Source of the DNA: Roseburia hominis A2-183 | GTDB taxonomy: Bacteria; Bacillota; Clostridia; Lachnospirales; Lachnospiraceae | NCBI RefSeq assembly: GCF_000225345.1 | Contig: NC_015977.1 | Location: 1,781,501 to 1,845,500 of the forward strand | DNA: 64,000 nt | Reading direction: 5' to 3' | Shown: positions 53,122-62,146 of the stretch, in pieces | Position numbering within the stretch: position 1 is the first letter of the stretch | Layout of the letters: each line of letters begins with the position of its first letter | The notes under the pieces: model-generated | What the model was told of the DNA's origin: nothing | The model's database searches: none | Seen by the model: the letters and a program-made list of their open reading frames with translations, nothing else | Translations under genes and position numbers: made by a program

Positions 53122-53871
53122 CTATGCCACAATCTTTGACTGAATCAGAATATCATCAAAGGTGTGTTCCTGTGATATAAATATCTTGCCTGTCTTCATC
53201 AGTTCCAGAATGGCGAGAAACGTGACAATGATCTCCATCTTGCCCGCCTGTGCCTCAAGGAGACTGCGGAAACTGAACCGGCTGTGCGTCAGGCAGTAAT
53301 TCTCCAGATATGCCATCTTGTCCGAAAGCGATACCTCTTCCTTCTCAATCTTGCCGAACTTGGAACGGATCGGATCAATCTTGTCCACCTGCTTTTTCAT
53401 GATGGACTTAAAAATCTCATTCAATCTGGCAAGCGTTACATCCGAGACGAGCTCCTCCATGTTGACCGGCTCCTCATACTCTGCCACCTCCGGCGGAATG
53501 GTCGGCTCCTTAAAAAGGACACGCTCCGCATCCATCTGGCGGTCACGCAGCTCGTATGCCATACATTTGTACATCTTGTACTCCAAAAGCTGCTGTACCA
53601 GTTCCGCACGCGGATCCTCTTCTTCCTCGTCCTCCGTCTCCGGAGCCGGAAGAAGCATGCGGGATTTGATGTCAATGAGTGTCGCCGCCATGACAAGAAA
53701 TTCGCTTACCACATTCAGATCCTGACGCTTCATCTCTGCGATGTATTCCATATACTGATTCGTGATCTCCACAATCGGAATATCATAGATATTTACTTTA
53801 TTCTTCTCGAGCAAGTGTAAAAGCAGATCTAAAGGTCCCTCAAATACCTGCAGTTTTACGGTCATTTCCAT
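53122..53871 (-). CDS. scpA: Segregation and condensation protein A
   Basis: Kleisin subunit that bridges SMC heads, 249 residues. The start VKLQVFEGPLDLLLHLLEKN and then KVNIYDIPIVEITNQYMEYI is diagnostic. The middle has the typical acidic linker (TEDEEEEDPRAELV), and the C-terminal winged helix ends FLAILELMKTGKIFISQE. Paired with scpB downstream. Confidence 0.97.
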   Translation of the reverse strand: MEMTVKLQVFEGPLDLLLHLLEKNKVNIYDIPIVEITNQYMEYIAEMKRQDLNVVSEFLVMAATLIDIKSRMLLPAPETEDEEEEDPRAELVQQLLEYKMYKCMAYELRDRQMDAERVLFKEPTIPPEVAEYEEPVNMEELVSDVTLARLNEIFKSIMKKQVDKIDPIRSKFGKIEKEEVSLSDKMAYLENYCLTHSRFSFRSLLEAQAGKMEIIVTFLAILELMKTGKIFISQEHTFDDILIQSKIVA

Positions 53872-54116
53872 CTGATTCTCTTATCCTCTCCGGCGGCAGA
53901 ACCTCTCTGCCACATCTTCAACGTATCAATTTTACATTGTTTCCTCGAAAAATTCAAGGTTTTTTCCTATATTTAGTATTTTCGCACAATCTTCTCTACT
54001 ATAATTAGTGTTTCAAATGAGAGTTTCCCGCGGGATGCCAATTTCTTTTTGTGCACGCTGCATAATGTACAGGTTCTTCCTCTACAATAGTAACAAAAAG
54101 AATCCTGGAGAATACC

Positions 54117-55277
54117 TTGAAGCAGTTTCTTTCTTTTCTGTTATGCTGCACCCTCACTCTCTCTTCTCCCGTTCTTGCGGCGGAAAACAGCGAAGCCGAC
54201 CTTTCCGTCTCGGCGCCGAGCGTTCTTCTGATGGAGGCGTCCACCGGAACTGTGGTCTACGAAAAAAACGCACATGAAATCCGGCATCCCGCAAGTATCA
54301 CAAAAATCATGACCCTGATTCTCATTTTCGATGCCATAGAGCGCGGACAGATCTCCCTGACCGACACGGTGACCGTGTCGGAATACGCTGCAAGCATGGG
54401 CGGCTCACAGGTGTTCTTAGAGCCTGGGGAGACCCAGACCGTAGAGACCATGATCAAATGTATCAGCGTTGCGAGCGCCAACGATGCCTGCGTCGCCATG
54501 GCGGAATATCTCTGCGGTTCCGAATCCGAATTCGTCCGTCAGATGAACGAGCGTGCCAGAGGGCTCGGCATGAAAGACACCACCTTTGTCAACTGCTGTG
54601 GTCTCGATACGGAAGGGCACATGACAAGCGCCTACGACGTCGCCCTTATGTCCCGCGAACTCACCGTAAACCATCCCGAAATCCACAACTACTGCACCAT
54701 CTGGATGGAAAACATCACCCATGTCACGGCAAAGGGAAGTTCGGAATTCGGTCTGACCAACACCAACAAACTCATCCGGCAGTATGAGTATGCCACCGGA
54801 TTAAAGACCGGTTCCACCAGTCTCGCCAAATACTGCGTGTCTGCCACCGCAGAAAAAGACGGTCTGGAACTGATCGCCGTCGTCATGGCAGCGCCCGATT
54901 ACAAAGTGCGCTTTGCAGATGCCACCACGCTTTTAAATTACGGATTCGGAAAATGCCGCCTGTACACGGATGAAAACACGGACGCTCTGCCCGATCTTCC
55001 TGTGACAAAGGGCACCGAAACCGCCGTCGGTCTCGCCTACGACTCTCCCTTCTCCTACCTGTCTGTAAAAGGCGAGGACCTCTCTGATGTAAAAAAAGAG
55101 CAGATTCTCCCCGAGACGGTCACGGCACCTGTCAGAAAGGGTGACGTGGCCGGCAGGGTTGTCTACTCCGCAGGCGGCAGGGAACTCGGCTCCGTGAATA
55201 TCCGTTACACTGCGGATGTTCACGCCGCCTCATACCGCGATTATTTCAAGATGGCGCTTTTCTATCTTCTGACCTGA
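54117..55277 (+). CDS. D-alanyl-D-alanine carboxypeptidase (DacF/DacB-like, peptidase S11)
   Basis: Secreted S11 carboxypeptidase, 386 residues, with a signal peptide (MKQFLSFLLCCTLTLSSPVLA) and active-site motifs SITK, SAN and KTGS. The C-terminal beta domain is shorter than in PBP5, as in DacF. The start codon is TTG at 54117, with GGAG eight bases upstream; no in-frame ATG would preserve the signal peptide. It diverges from scpA and is the second S11 gene within 3 kb. Confidence 0.92.
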   Translation: MKQFLSFLLCCTLTLSSPVLAAENSEADLSVSAPSVLLMEASTGTVVYEKNAHEIRHPASITKIMTLILIFDAIERGQISLTDTVTVSEYAASMGGSQVFLEPGETQTVETMIKCISVASANDACVAMAEYLCGSESEFVRQMNERARGLGMKDTTFVNCCGLDTEGHMTSAYDVALMSRELTVNHPEIHNYCTIWMENITHVTAKGSSEFGLTNTNKLIRQYEYATGLKTGSTSLAKYCVSATAEKDGLELIAVVMAAPDYKVRFADATTLLNYGFGKCRLYTDENTDALPDLPVTKGTETAVGLAYDSPFSYLSVKGEDLSDVKKEQILPETVTAPVRKGDVAGRVVYSAGGRELGSVNIRYTADVHAASYRDYFKMALFYLLT

Positions 55278-55287
55278 CTTTTTTCTA

Positions 55288-56823
55288 TTATAATAGCGGT
55301 GCCAGCAGGCGTAGCACACTCTGCAGAAGCCGTACCGGTACCGGCCGGTTTCTGCAGAACTCTGCCGTCATCTGCTCTGAGCACGCAAACGTATTCAGGC
55401 AGTCTTCCTTTACCTGTGCCACAACCGCGGAGCGGTAGAAGAAAACGCCGCACTCGAAATGCAGATATAGGCTGCGGAAGTCAAGATTCACGCTGCCCAC
55501 CGTTGCGATCTCATCGTCACAGACAAAACATTTTGCGTGAATAAATCCCGGCGTGTACTGATAAATTTTTACCCCGCTTTGTATGAGCGGTGCATAGTAG
55601 GACTGCGTGAGCAGGAAAATCATCTTCTTGTCCGGAATCCCCGGCGTCACAATCCGCACGTCCACACCGTCCTTCGCCGCGTTGCAGAGCGCCGTCAGCA
55701 TCTCATGGTCAATGATCAGATACGGTGTGAAGATATAGACGTAATTCTTTGCCCTGTTTATGATATTCAGGTAAATATTTTCGCCCACATTCTCATGATC
55801 CAGAGGGCTGTCACCGTACGGCTGCACGAACCCGTCATTCTCAAAGGGTGCTTTCTGATGCTGTGCCGGCATAAACCGGCTGTAATCTTCCGTGGAATGG
55901 ACGATGTAATTCCACATGGACAAAAACATGCTGGTCAGACTCCAGACCGCCTCGCCCTCGATGCGCACGCCGGTGTCCTTCCAGTAGCCGAACCGTTTTA
56001 CCTCATTGATATATTCATCTGCCAGATTGATCCCGCCCGTAAAACCGACCGCGCCGTCCACCACAAAAATCTTCCGGTGATCCCGGTTGTTCATGATTAC
56101 CGAGAGCAGCGGCCGGAACGGATTAAAGGCAGCGCACTTGATGCCCTTTTTCTGAAGCTGCTTATAATACCGCGGCGGCAGTGTGCCGATGCAGCCGACA
56201 TCATCGTAGATCAGGCGTACCTCCACGCCCTCTTTGACCTTTTTCTCCAGGATATCCTCGATCTGGTGGAACATATGTCCCTCCTCGATGATGAAATACT
56301 CCAGAAAAATAAAGTGTTCCGCGCTCTCCAACGCTGCAAGCATATCCGGGAACATCGCCTCCCCGCTCTCATAATACTTTGTGGCGGTATTCCGGTAGAC
56401 CGGAAAATGTCCCCAGTCCGCAATATATTTTGACTGTCGTAAAACCGATGGATCCGCCTCCTGCAGCAGCCTGACCGCCTCCTCGTCTACCGGCATGCAG
56501 GCATCCACTTCCCGGTTCACGGCATCCATCTGTTCTCTGGTGTGCTTCGTCAGACCGGAGCGTCCAAACAGGAAATACAGCATGATTCCAAGGATCGGCG
56601 ACAACAGAATCAGAAACGTCCAGGAAAGTTTATTCGCCGGATTCTCCCACTTGTTCGCAATCACAAGCACCAGAACAATCGCCGCAGCGCGGATTATCAG
56701 GTTCGCATAGGTAAACTGATAGCTGAATTTCCACAGCACCAGAAACAGCCAGCAGATCTGCAGCAATATCGAAACCCCGACAATTGTCAGTCTTCCCATC
56801 AGAAGGTGTGCAATCTTCTTCAT
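55288..56823 (-). CDS. cls: Cardiolipin synthase (phospholipase D family)
   Basis: Membrane phosphatidyltransferase of about 511 residues. Two N-terminal membrane spans precede two HKD motifs: HRKIFVVDGAVGFTGGINLA and HAKCFVCDDEIATVGSVNLD. Both are complete (H-x-K-x4-D). The ATG at 56823 follows GGGAGGAGAC closely; the frame extends upstream to 56883 without a better site. It lies downstream of the subtilisin gene, across a G-rich repeat, and ends 10 bp from the dacF-like gene on the other strand. Confidence 0.95.
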   Translation of the reverse strand: MKKIAHLLMGRLTIVGVSILLQICWLFLVLWKFSYQFTYANLIIRAAAIVLVLVIANKWENPANKLSWTFLILLSPILGIMLYFLFGRSGLTKHTREQMDAVNREVDACMPVDEEAVRLLQEADPSVLRQSKYIADWGHFPVYRNTATKYYESGEAMFPDMLAALESAEHFIFLEYFIIEEGHMFHQIEDILEKKVKEGVEVRLIYDDVGCIGTLPPRYYKQLQKKGIKCAAFNPFRPLLSVIMNNRDHRKIFVVDGAVGFTGGINLADEYINEVKRFGYWKDTGVRIEGEAVWSLTSMFLSMWNYIVHSTEDYSRFMPAQHQKAPFENDGFVQPYGDSPLDHENVGENIYLNIINRAKNYVYIFTPYLIIDHEMLTALCNAAKDGVDVRIVTPGIPDKKMIFLLTQSYYAPLIQSGVKIYQYTPGFIHAKCFVCDDEIATVGSVNLDFRSLYLHFECGVFFYRSAVVAQVKEDCLNTFACSEQMTAEFCRNRPVPVRLLQSVLRLLAPLL

Positions 56824-56901
56824 AAGTCTCCTCCCTTTCAAAACCGTATTTTTTATCTTACGTTTTTTCATATAAAATGTCAACCGCCGGTCACGTCACC
56901 T

Positions 56902-56929
56902 CCCCTTCCCTTCCCTTCCCTTCCCTTCC
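56902..56929 (-). repeat. (AAGGG)n pentanucleotide tract, G-quadruplex-capable
   Basis: On the minus strand five consecutive runs of three or more G are separated by AA, after GG and ending in GGGG. This meets the classic four-run G-quadruplex pattern with 2-base loops. It lies between the subtilisin stop and cls, about 80-105 bases before the cls start on the coding strand. Repeat number can vary by slippage. Confidence 0.85.
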
Positions 56930-56974
56930 TTTCCGTCTTGCAGCATTCTATTTTCTTCAGCCTCCCGCTCCTCT

Positions 56975-57883
56975 TCAGCCTCTCACCAGATGGTCGACAT
57001 GAATCATTCCCCAGCATTTTCTGCCAAGCTGCTCTCCCCGCGGATACGCTCTCTCGTACAAGCGCAGCTTCATCTCCGCCGGCGACAGATACGGATACTT
57101 CTGAAATGCAAGCGCCAGTGCACCCGTGACAACCGGCGCCGCCATGGAAGTCCCGCTCTTTACCCGGTATCCGTTTTTTTCCCTGCCGCAGCTTTTAATC
57201 GCCGTGCCCGGAGCCAGGATTTCCGGCTTTACAATACAGCATGCCGTCGGACCGTTGCTGCTGTACCCCGTCTTAAGCCCCCGCTTCCCCGGCTCGCTCT
57301 TTCCGTCGTCACTGCTTCCAATCGTTACAATCTTTCTTGAGATTCCGGGAATGGTCACCGAATTTTCCTTAGGGCCGTTATTTCCGGCTGCCGCGACAAC
57401 CATGATCCCCCTGTCCCAGAGATCGTCCACCGCGCTAAGAAGTTCCTGCTGTTCCCGCTCTCCCGCGCTTGGAAGCATTCCAACGGAAATATTCAACAGG
57501 CGGATCTGATATTCCTGCTGGTTCTTTGCAATCCACTCCATTCCCGCCAGAACATCCCTGGTATTTCCGTTCCCCTTGGCGTCTAGCACCTTTAACATCA
57601 CGATATCCGCCTGCGGTGCAATGCCGTGGCAAACCGGCATCCCGTATTCTTTTCTCGATGCCTCGCCACTGCCCGCCACGATTCCGGACACATGTGTGCC
57701 GTGGCCGTTGTCGTCGTACAGTCCCGTCTTTCCTTCACAGAAATCTCCAAAATATCGGATCCTGTTCCCGAAATCCACATGCGGAACAATTCCGGTATCC
57801 ATAATCGCCACGGTTACATTTTTCCCGCTCAAACCTGTTTTATATGCATAATCCGTATGGATGATTTTTCTGACCCGATTCAT
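56975..57883 (-). CDS. Subtilisin-like serine protease (S8), intracellular
   Basis: A 302-residue protease with the full catalytic triad: Asp in VTVAIMDTGIVPHVD, His in DDNGHGTHVSGIVAG and Ser in SGTSMAAPVVTGALAL. The oxyanion Asn block VVAAAGNNGP is also present. There is no signal peptide and little or no propeptide, as in AprX-like intracellular subtilisins. The only ribosome site, AAAAGG, is inside the 3' arm of the terminator that follows pnp, so its expression may depend on read-through. Confidence 0.93.
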   Translation of the reverse strand: MNRVRKIIHTDYAYKTGLSGKNVTVAIMDTGIVPHVDFGNRIRYFGDFCEGKTGLYDDNGHGTHVSGIVAGSGEASRKEYGMPVCHGIAPQADIVMLKVLDAKGNGNTRDVLAGMEWIAKNQQEYQIRLLNISVGMLPSAGEREQQELLSAVDDLWDRGIMVVAAAGNNGPKENSVTIPGISRKIVTIGSSDDGKSEPGKRGLKTGYSSNGPTACCIVKPEILAPGTAIKSCGREKNGYRVKSGTSMAAPVVTGALALAFQKYPYLSPAEMKLRLYERAYPRGEQLGRKCWGMIHVDHLVRG

Positions 57884-57889
57884 AAAAAA

Positions 57890-57929
57890 TGCCTTTTCTT
57901 ATAGCTTATGCAAAGCCATAGAAAAGGCA
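57890..57929 (-). terminator. pnp terminator overlapping the S8 ribosome site
   Basis: On the minus strand GTGCCTTTTCTATGGC pairs with GCTATAAGAAAAGGCA (one internal bulge), followed by TTTTTT and then directly by the ATG of the protease gene. A canonical intrinsic terminator whose 3' arm includes the AAAAGG used by that gene. Confidence 0.85.
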
Positions 57930-57967
57930 CTTCATTTCTGTTATGCAATTACCGGTGCATGACTGCT

Positions 57968-60061
57968 TTATGCTTCCGCCGGAACATCTTTGATGGAGAA
58001 GCTGATTCTTCCCATCTTATCCTTGCCAAGGCATACCACCTTCACCTTATCGCCAAGGGTCAGTACATCCTCCACATGGTTGATGCGCTCCTTTGCGATC
58101 TTGCTGATGTGAACCATGCCTTCTTTACCCGGTGCAAACTCTAAGAATGCGCCGAACTCCTTGATGCTCACTACCGTTCCGGTAAGGATCTGTCCCTCCT
58201 TGAAATCGGTCGTGATAATCCGGATCATCTCGATGGCCTTATCCATCATCTCCGCTTCCGTACCGCATACGGATACGGAACCGTCATCTGTGATGTCGAT
58301 CTTCACGCCGGTGCGGGCAATGATCTCATTGATCGTCTTGCCTCTCTGTCCAACCACATCGCCGATCTTCTCCGGATCAATCTGGATCTGGACAATCTTC
58401 GGTGCATACTCGCTCACCTGCTTGCGCGGCTCTGCGATTGCCTTGGACATTACCTCATCCATAATGTAGATTCTCGCCTCTCTTGTTCTTGCGATGGCTT
58501 CCTCTACGATCGGTCTGGTCAGACCATGAATCTTGATATCCATCTGGATGGCGGTGATACCCTTGTGCGTACCGGTTACCTTGAAGTCCATATCTCCGAA
58601 GAAGTCCTCGAGACCCTGGATATCTGTCAGAACAATGTAATCGTCATCGGTATCTCCGGTCACAAGACCGCAGGAAATACCTGCCACCATAGCCTTGAGC
58701 GGTACTCCGGCAGCCATTAAGGACATGCAGGACGCACAGGTCGACGCCATGGAAGTAGATCCGTTCGACTCGAATGTCTCGGACACTGCACGGATGGCAT
58801 ACGGGAATTCCTCCTCGGAAGGAAGCACTGCCATAAGTGCCTTCTCAGCGAGCGCACCGTGACCGATCTCACGGCGTCCCGGTCCGCGGGATACCTTGGT
58901 CTCGCCTACCGAATATGCCGGGAAATTGTACTGATGGATGTATCTCTTCGTCGTAATATTCTCATCCAGTCCGTCGATCTTCTGAACCTCGGAGAGCGGT
59001 GCAAGTGTCACCACATCGCAGATCTGTGTCTGTCCACGTGTAAACATCGCAGAGCCGTGTACTCTCGGGATCAGATCCACCTCTGCTGCCAGCGGACGGA
59101 TCTGGTTGATGGCACGTCCATCCGGACGTTTATGATCCTTTAAGATCATCTTGCGGACAGTCTTCTTCTGATACTGGTAAACTGCCTCGCCCAGAACAGC
59201 AAGCCACTCCTCATTGTCTGCGAAAGCCTCTGCCAGCTTGTCCGTAATCTCGCGGATATTCTCCTCACGCTGCTGCTTCTCGTCTGTGAATACAGCCTCC
59301 TCCATCTGTGCCGGAGGAACCAGTTCCTTGATTGCCGCAAACATCTCATCCGGAATTGCGCAGCTTGTATACTCATGCTTCGGCTTGCCAACCTCTTCCA
59401 CGATCTTATTGACAAACGCGATGATCGTCTGGTTTACATCATGGCACTTGTAGATCGCCTCGATCATCTTGTCCTCCGGGATCTCATTGGCGCCTGCCTC
59501 GATCATGATCACCTTCTCTGCTGTGGATGCCACGGTCAGCTGCAGATCACCCTTGTCCCACTCCTTCTGGGAAGGATTCACGATGAACTCTCCGTCCACC
59601 ATACCCATCTGCGTCGTTGCACACGGACCTGCAAACGGGATATCGGAAATTGTGGTAACCAGTGCGGAACCAATCATGGCAACGATCTCCGGACGGCATG
59701 CCGGATCTACAGACATTACCATGTTGTTGATCGTCACGTCGTTGCGGTAATCCTTCGGGAATAACGGACGCATCGGGCGGTCGATCACGCGGGAGGTTAA
59801 GATTGCATTCTCGGATGCCTTACCCTCTCTCTTGTTGAATCCTCCCGGGATCTTGCCAACCGAATACATCTTCTCCTCGTATTCTACGGAAAGCGGGAAG
59901 AAATCAATGCCGTCACGCGGCTTGTCCGATGCCGTCACGGTAGAAAGCACGGTCGTCTCTCCATATTTTAATAAAGCTGCTCCATTTGCCTGTGCGCAGA
60001 CTCTTCCGATATCAACGGTAAGTGTTCTGCCTGCAAGTTCCATCGAAAAACTTTTGTACAT
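57968..60061 (-). CDS. pnp: Polyribonucleotide nucleotidyltransferase (PNPase)
   Basis: 3'-5' phosphorolytic exoribonuclease, about 697 residues: two RNase PH domains (MELAGRTLTVDIGRVCAQAN; GPGRREIGHGALAEKAL), a KH domain (IGDVVGQRGKTINEIIARTG) and a C-terminal S1 domain (GTVVSIKEFGAFLEFAPGKE). Full length for the family. AGGAG lies before the ATG at 60061. Preceded by rpsO, the classic rpsO-pnp order, with a terminator and a long leader hairpin in between. Confidence 0.97.
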   Translation of the reverse strand: MYKSFSMELAGRTLTVDIGRVCAQANGAALLKYGETTVLSTVTASDKPRDGIDFFPLSVEYEEKMYSVGKIPGGFNKREGKASENAILTSRVIDRPMRPLFPKDYRNDVTINNMVMSVDPACRPEIVAMIGSALVTTISDIPFAGPCATTQMGMVDGEFIVNPSQKEWDKGDLQLTVASTAEKVIMIEAGANEIPEDKMIEAIYKCHDVNQTIIAFVNKIVEEVGKPKHEYTSCAIPDEMFAAIKELVPPAQMEEAVFTDEKQQREENIREITDKLAEAFADNEEWLAVLGEAVYQYQKKTVRKMILKDHKRPDGRAINQIRPLAAEVDLIPRVHGSAMFTRGQTQICDVVTLAPLSEVQKIDGLDENITTKRYIHQYNFPAYSVGETKVSRGPGRREIGHGALAEKALMAVLPSEEEFPYAIRAVSETFESNGSTSMASTCASCMSLMAAGVPLKAMVAGISCGLVTGDTDDDYIVLTDIQGLEDFFGDMDFKVTGTHKGITAIQMDIKIHGLTRPIVEEAIARTREARIYIMDEVMSKAIAEPRKQVSEYAPKIVQIQIDPEKIGDVVGQRGKTINEIIARTGVKIDITDDGSVSVCGTEAEMMDKAIEMIRIITTDFKEGQILTGTVVSIKEFGAFLEFAPGKEGMVHISKIAKERINHVEDVLTLGDKVKVVCLGKDKMGRISFSIKDVPAEA

Positions 60062-60135
60062 GCGAATTCTCCTTTTCTGATTCTCTTTCATTCTCTTCTT
60101 CGGTTCTGCCGGAAGGATCCCGCAAAATCACTCTG

Positions 60136-60209
60136 CAGAAGCACCGAAACTACTGAAATACATACACTGCACGTATCTATATTTCAGTGGTCTCGGGGAT
60201 ACGCTTCTG
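60136..60209 (-). other. Long hairpin in the pnp leader
   Basis: On the minus strand CAGAAGC (60209-60203) pairs with GCTTCTG (60142-60136), and inside it CACTGAAATA pairs with TATTTCAGTA. In enterobacteria a similar pnp leader stem is cut by RNase III and used by PNPase to control its own mRNA. Here the same role is inferred from position and shape. Confidence 0.6.
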
Positions 60210-60247
60210 TCAGATTGCCATGCTGCACGGAAGTGCCTCCATACAGT

Positions 60248-60304
60248 AAAAATAGAGCGGGGAAGCTCTCCGCTCTATTGATAAGCGGGCATGTCTGCCC
60301 GCTT
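60248..60304 (-). terminator. Two hairpins after rpsO, the second with a T-tract
   Basis: The first hairpin (AAGCGGGCA/TGCCCGCTT, 60304-60283) begins 8 bases after the rpsO stop. The second (AATAGAGCGG/CCGCTCTATT, 60279-60251) is followed by TTTTTA and looks like an intrinsic terminator. It probably separates most rpsO transcripts from pnp. Confidence 0.75.
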
Positions 60305-60312
60305 TGGACATC

Positions 60313-60579
60313 TTATTTTCTGAGACCTAAACGCTCGATTAAAGCACGATATCTCTCGATATCTACTTTCTTTAAGTAAGCAAGTAAACCACGTCTCTGA
60401 CCAACCATCTTTAAAAGACCTCTTCTGGAGTGATGATCGTTCGGGTTCTCCTTTAAGTGAGCGGTAAGCTCCTCGATACGTGCTGTCAAAAGAGCAACCT
60501 GTACCTCCGGTGAACCTGTGTCATTCGGTGTTCTTCCATACTCTGCGATAATGTTCTGCTTCTTGTCCTTTGCGATCAT
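60313..60579 (-). CDS. rpsO: 30S ribosomal protein S15
   Basis: An 88-residue 16S rRNA-binding protein with the family pattern [20 protein letters not shown], then [21 protein letters not shown] and [14 protein letters not shown]. The longer frame to 60624 is discarded because AGGAGG precedes the ATG at 60579. A GGGCCC-AAA-GGGCCC hairpin (60629-60643) lies in its leader and may be the S15 or processing site. Confidence 0.98.
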   Translation of the reverse strand: MIAKDKKQNIIAEYGRTPNDTGSPEVQVALLTARIEELTAHLKENPNDHHSRRGLLKMVGQRRGLLAYLKKVDIERYRALIERLGLRK

Positions 60580-60720
60580 GTTCTGATCCTCCTTATAATA
60601 TTCTGTTTGGATGGCTTCTGCCATACCGGGCCCTTTGGGCCCATCGCCCGACTGTGTATGATACTCAGTAAAAGGTTGGAGTGTCCATTTACCGAATATG
60701 GGCTGAACTCATACTCTCGC

Positions 60721-60749
60721 ATTATAGCATAGCTGCATACGCTTGTAAA
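60721..60749 (-). promoter_or_regulatory. rpsO promoter
   Basis: Minus strand TTTACA at 60749-60744, 17-bp spacer, TATAAT at 60726-60721 with an extended TGC before it. The leader is about 140 bases. Confidence 0.75.
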
Positions 60750-60756
60750 CAACTTT

Positions 60757-62019
60757 TTAATTATTGATCACACGCACAACTTTGACCGGCGTACGGTAAT
60801 AGGCACCGGAAATCTTGATGCCGGACTTCGGTGAACTTGCATGTACCACCTGTCCGTTGCCGATGTAGATTGCCACGTGGTTGATGCGGCTTCCGTTTCC
60901 GTAGAAGAACAGATCTCCCGGCTGTGCCTCAGAGGCCGAAATCTTCGTTCCACAATTCGACTGCGCGCCGGAAGAATGCGGAAGGGAAATGCCGTAGTTG
61001 GCAAATACGCTCATGACAAAACCGGAGCAGTCCGCACCTCTGGTCAGACTTGTGCCACCCCATACATACGGATTGCCGACAAACTGTGTCGCATACTGCA
61101 CCAGCGATACACGCACATCCGAAACACCCTGTCCATACCGGATCTCAGTCATGGTCATCGCCTTTAAAAGCTCTGTCGAGATCTCTACATAATCGGAAGA
61201 GACATATCCCTCATCACTGTCGACGTTGATCTTCACCCATCCGTCAAGCACCTCGAGCACCTCGAGTTCCTCGCCCTGCGGCATCATTGTGACAATCGCG
61301 CAGTCGGTGTTCGGCTGCTCTCTGACGTAAAGGGTTGTCGTCGTCACGGTGGCAAGCGTCTGCTTTACCTCATCCGCTCTGGCAAGCGCCGCATCTCCGG
61401 TCAGAAGATACTCCGACTTTACATAACCTTCCACGGAACCGGACTTAATCTGTGTCCATTCGCCTTCCACGCCGAGGATCTCACATCCTGCGTTGTTCGG
61501 CATCTTGCCCACGACATCTGCATCAGTGCCTGCCGCTGCACGGACGTTGAGATTGCCCTCAACATTCGCCACACCGAGATTGGTATATCCGTAAGCGCTC
61601 GCCGCCTGCTGTGCGGCATCCTGCTCTGTACTCTCTGTCTGCTCCTCTGTGCTCTCCGTCTCTGTAAGTTCGTCCTGCGCCTGTGAGGCCGCGGCTGCTG
61701 CATCTGCAAGCTCTGCCGATACTCCGGCAGCGGCAGAAGACGTCGATGCATCCACATCCACACCCGCCTCTGCTGATTCGGTGCCCTCTTCAACCGCTTC
61801 CTGTCCCTGTGCCGTTCTTGCAATGTCCATTCCGGAAACACCGGCCACGCCCATCGCCGCGTCACTGAGACTTCCGGACAGTGCGCTGGTAACACCGGAC
61901 GCCACGGTTGCACTGGTATCCGCATCTGTATTCTTTGACTTCTGATCTATTGCCGCTGTGGAAACCACCAGAGTTCCCGCCAGGACCAAACCTGCGATTC
62001 TCGCTAATCGTGCTTTCAT
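60757..62019 (-). CDS. Secreted NlpC/P60 peptidoglycan endopeptidase with two SH3 domains
   Basis: About 420 residues: signal peptide (MKARLARIAGLVLAGTLVVS), a long Ala/Ser/Glu/Thr-rich linker (about 25-150), two bacterial SH3 domains (NLNVRAAAGTDADVVGKM; TLYVREQPNTDCAIVTMM) and a C-terminal NlpC/P60 domain. The catalytic Cys is in ADCSGFVMSVF, the first His in NHVAIYIG, and the next polar site VHAS. It should cleave gamma-D-Glu-diamino acid bonds in the wall. GGAG precedes the ATG at 62019; a near-perfect promoter lies upstream. Confidence 0.94.
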   Translation of the reverse strand: MKARLARIAGLVLAGTLVVSTAAIDQKSKNTDADTSATVASGVTSALSGSLSDAAMGVAGVSGMDIARTAQGQEAVEEGTESAEAGVDVDASTSSAAAGVSAELADAAAAASQAQDELTETESTEEQTESTEQDAAQQAASAYGYTNLGVANVEGNLNVRAAAGTDADVVGKMPNNAGCEILGVEGEWTQIKSGSVEGYVKSEYLLTGDAALARADEVKQTLATVTTTTLYVREQPNTDCAIVTMMPQGEELEVLEVLDGWVKINVDSDEGYVSSDYVEISTELLKAMTMTEIRYGQGVSDVRVSLVQYATQFVGNPYVWGGTSLTRGADCSGFVMSVFANYGISLPHSSGAQSNCGTKISASEAQPGDLFFYGNGSRINHVAIYIGNGQVVHASSPKSGIKISGAYYRTPVKVVRVINN

Positions 62020-62087
62020 ATGACTCTCCATTCTTGCGCCGTCTCCTGCGCAATTCTAGTTTGTGCTCATTTTTAAATCTAACGTCC

Positions 62088-62116
62088 AGTATAGCAACGA
62101 TTTTTTACGATGTCAA
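62088..62116 (-). promoter_or_regulatory. Promoter of the NlpC/P60 gene
   Basis: Minus strand TTGACA at 62116-62111, exactly 17 bp, TATACT at 62093-62088 with extended TGC. One of the best sigma-A-type promoters in the window; leader about 70 bases. Confidence 0.85.
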
Positions 62117-62146
62117 CATATTTTTGTAACATTTATGTAATAATTA

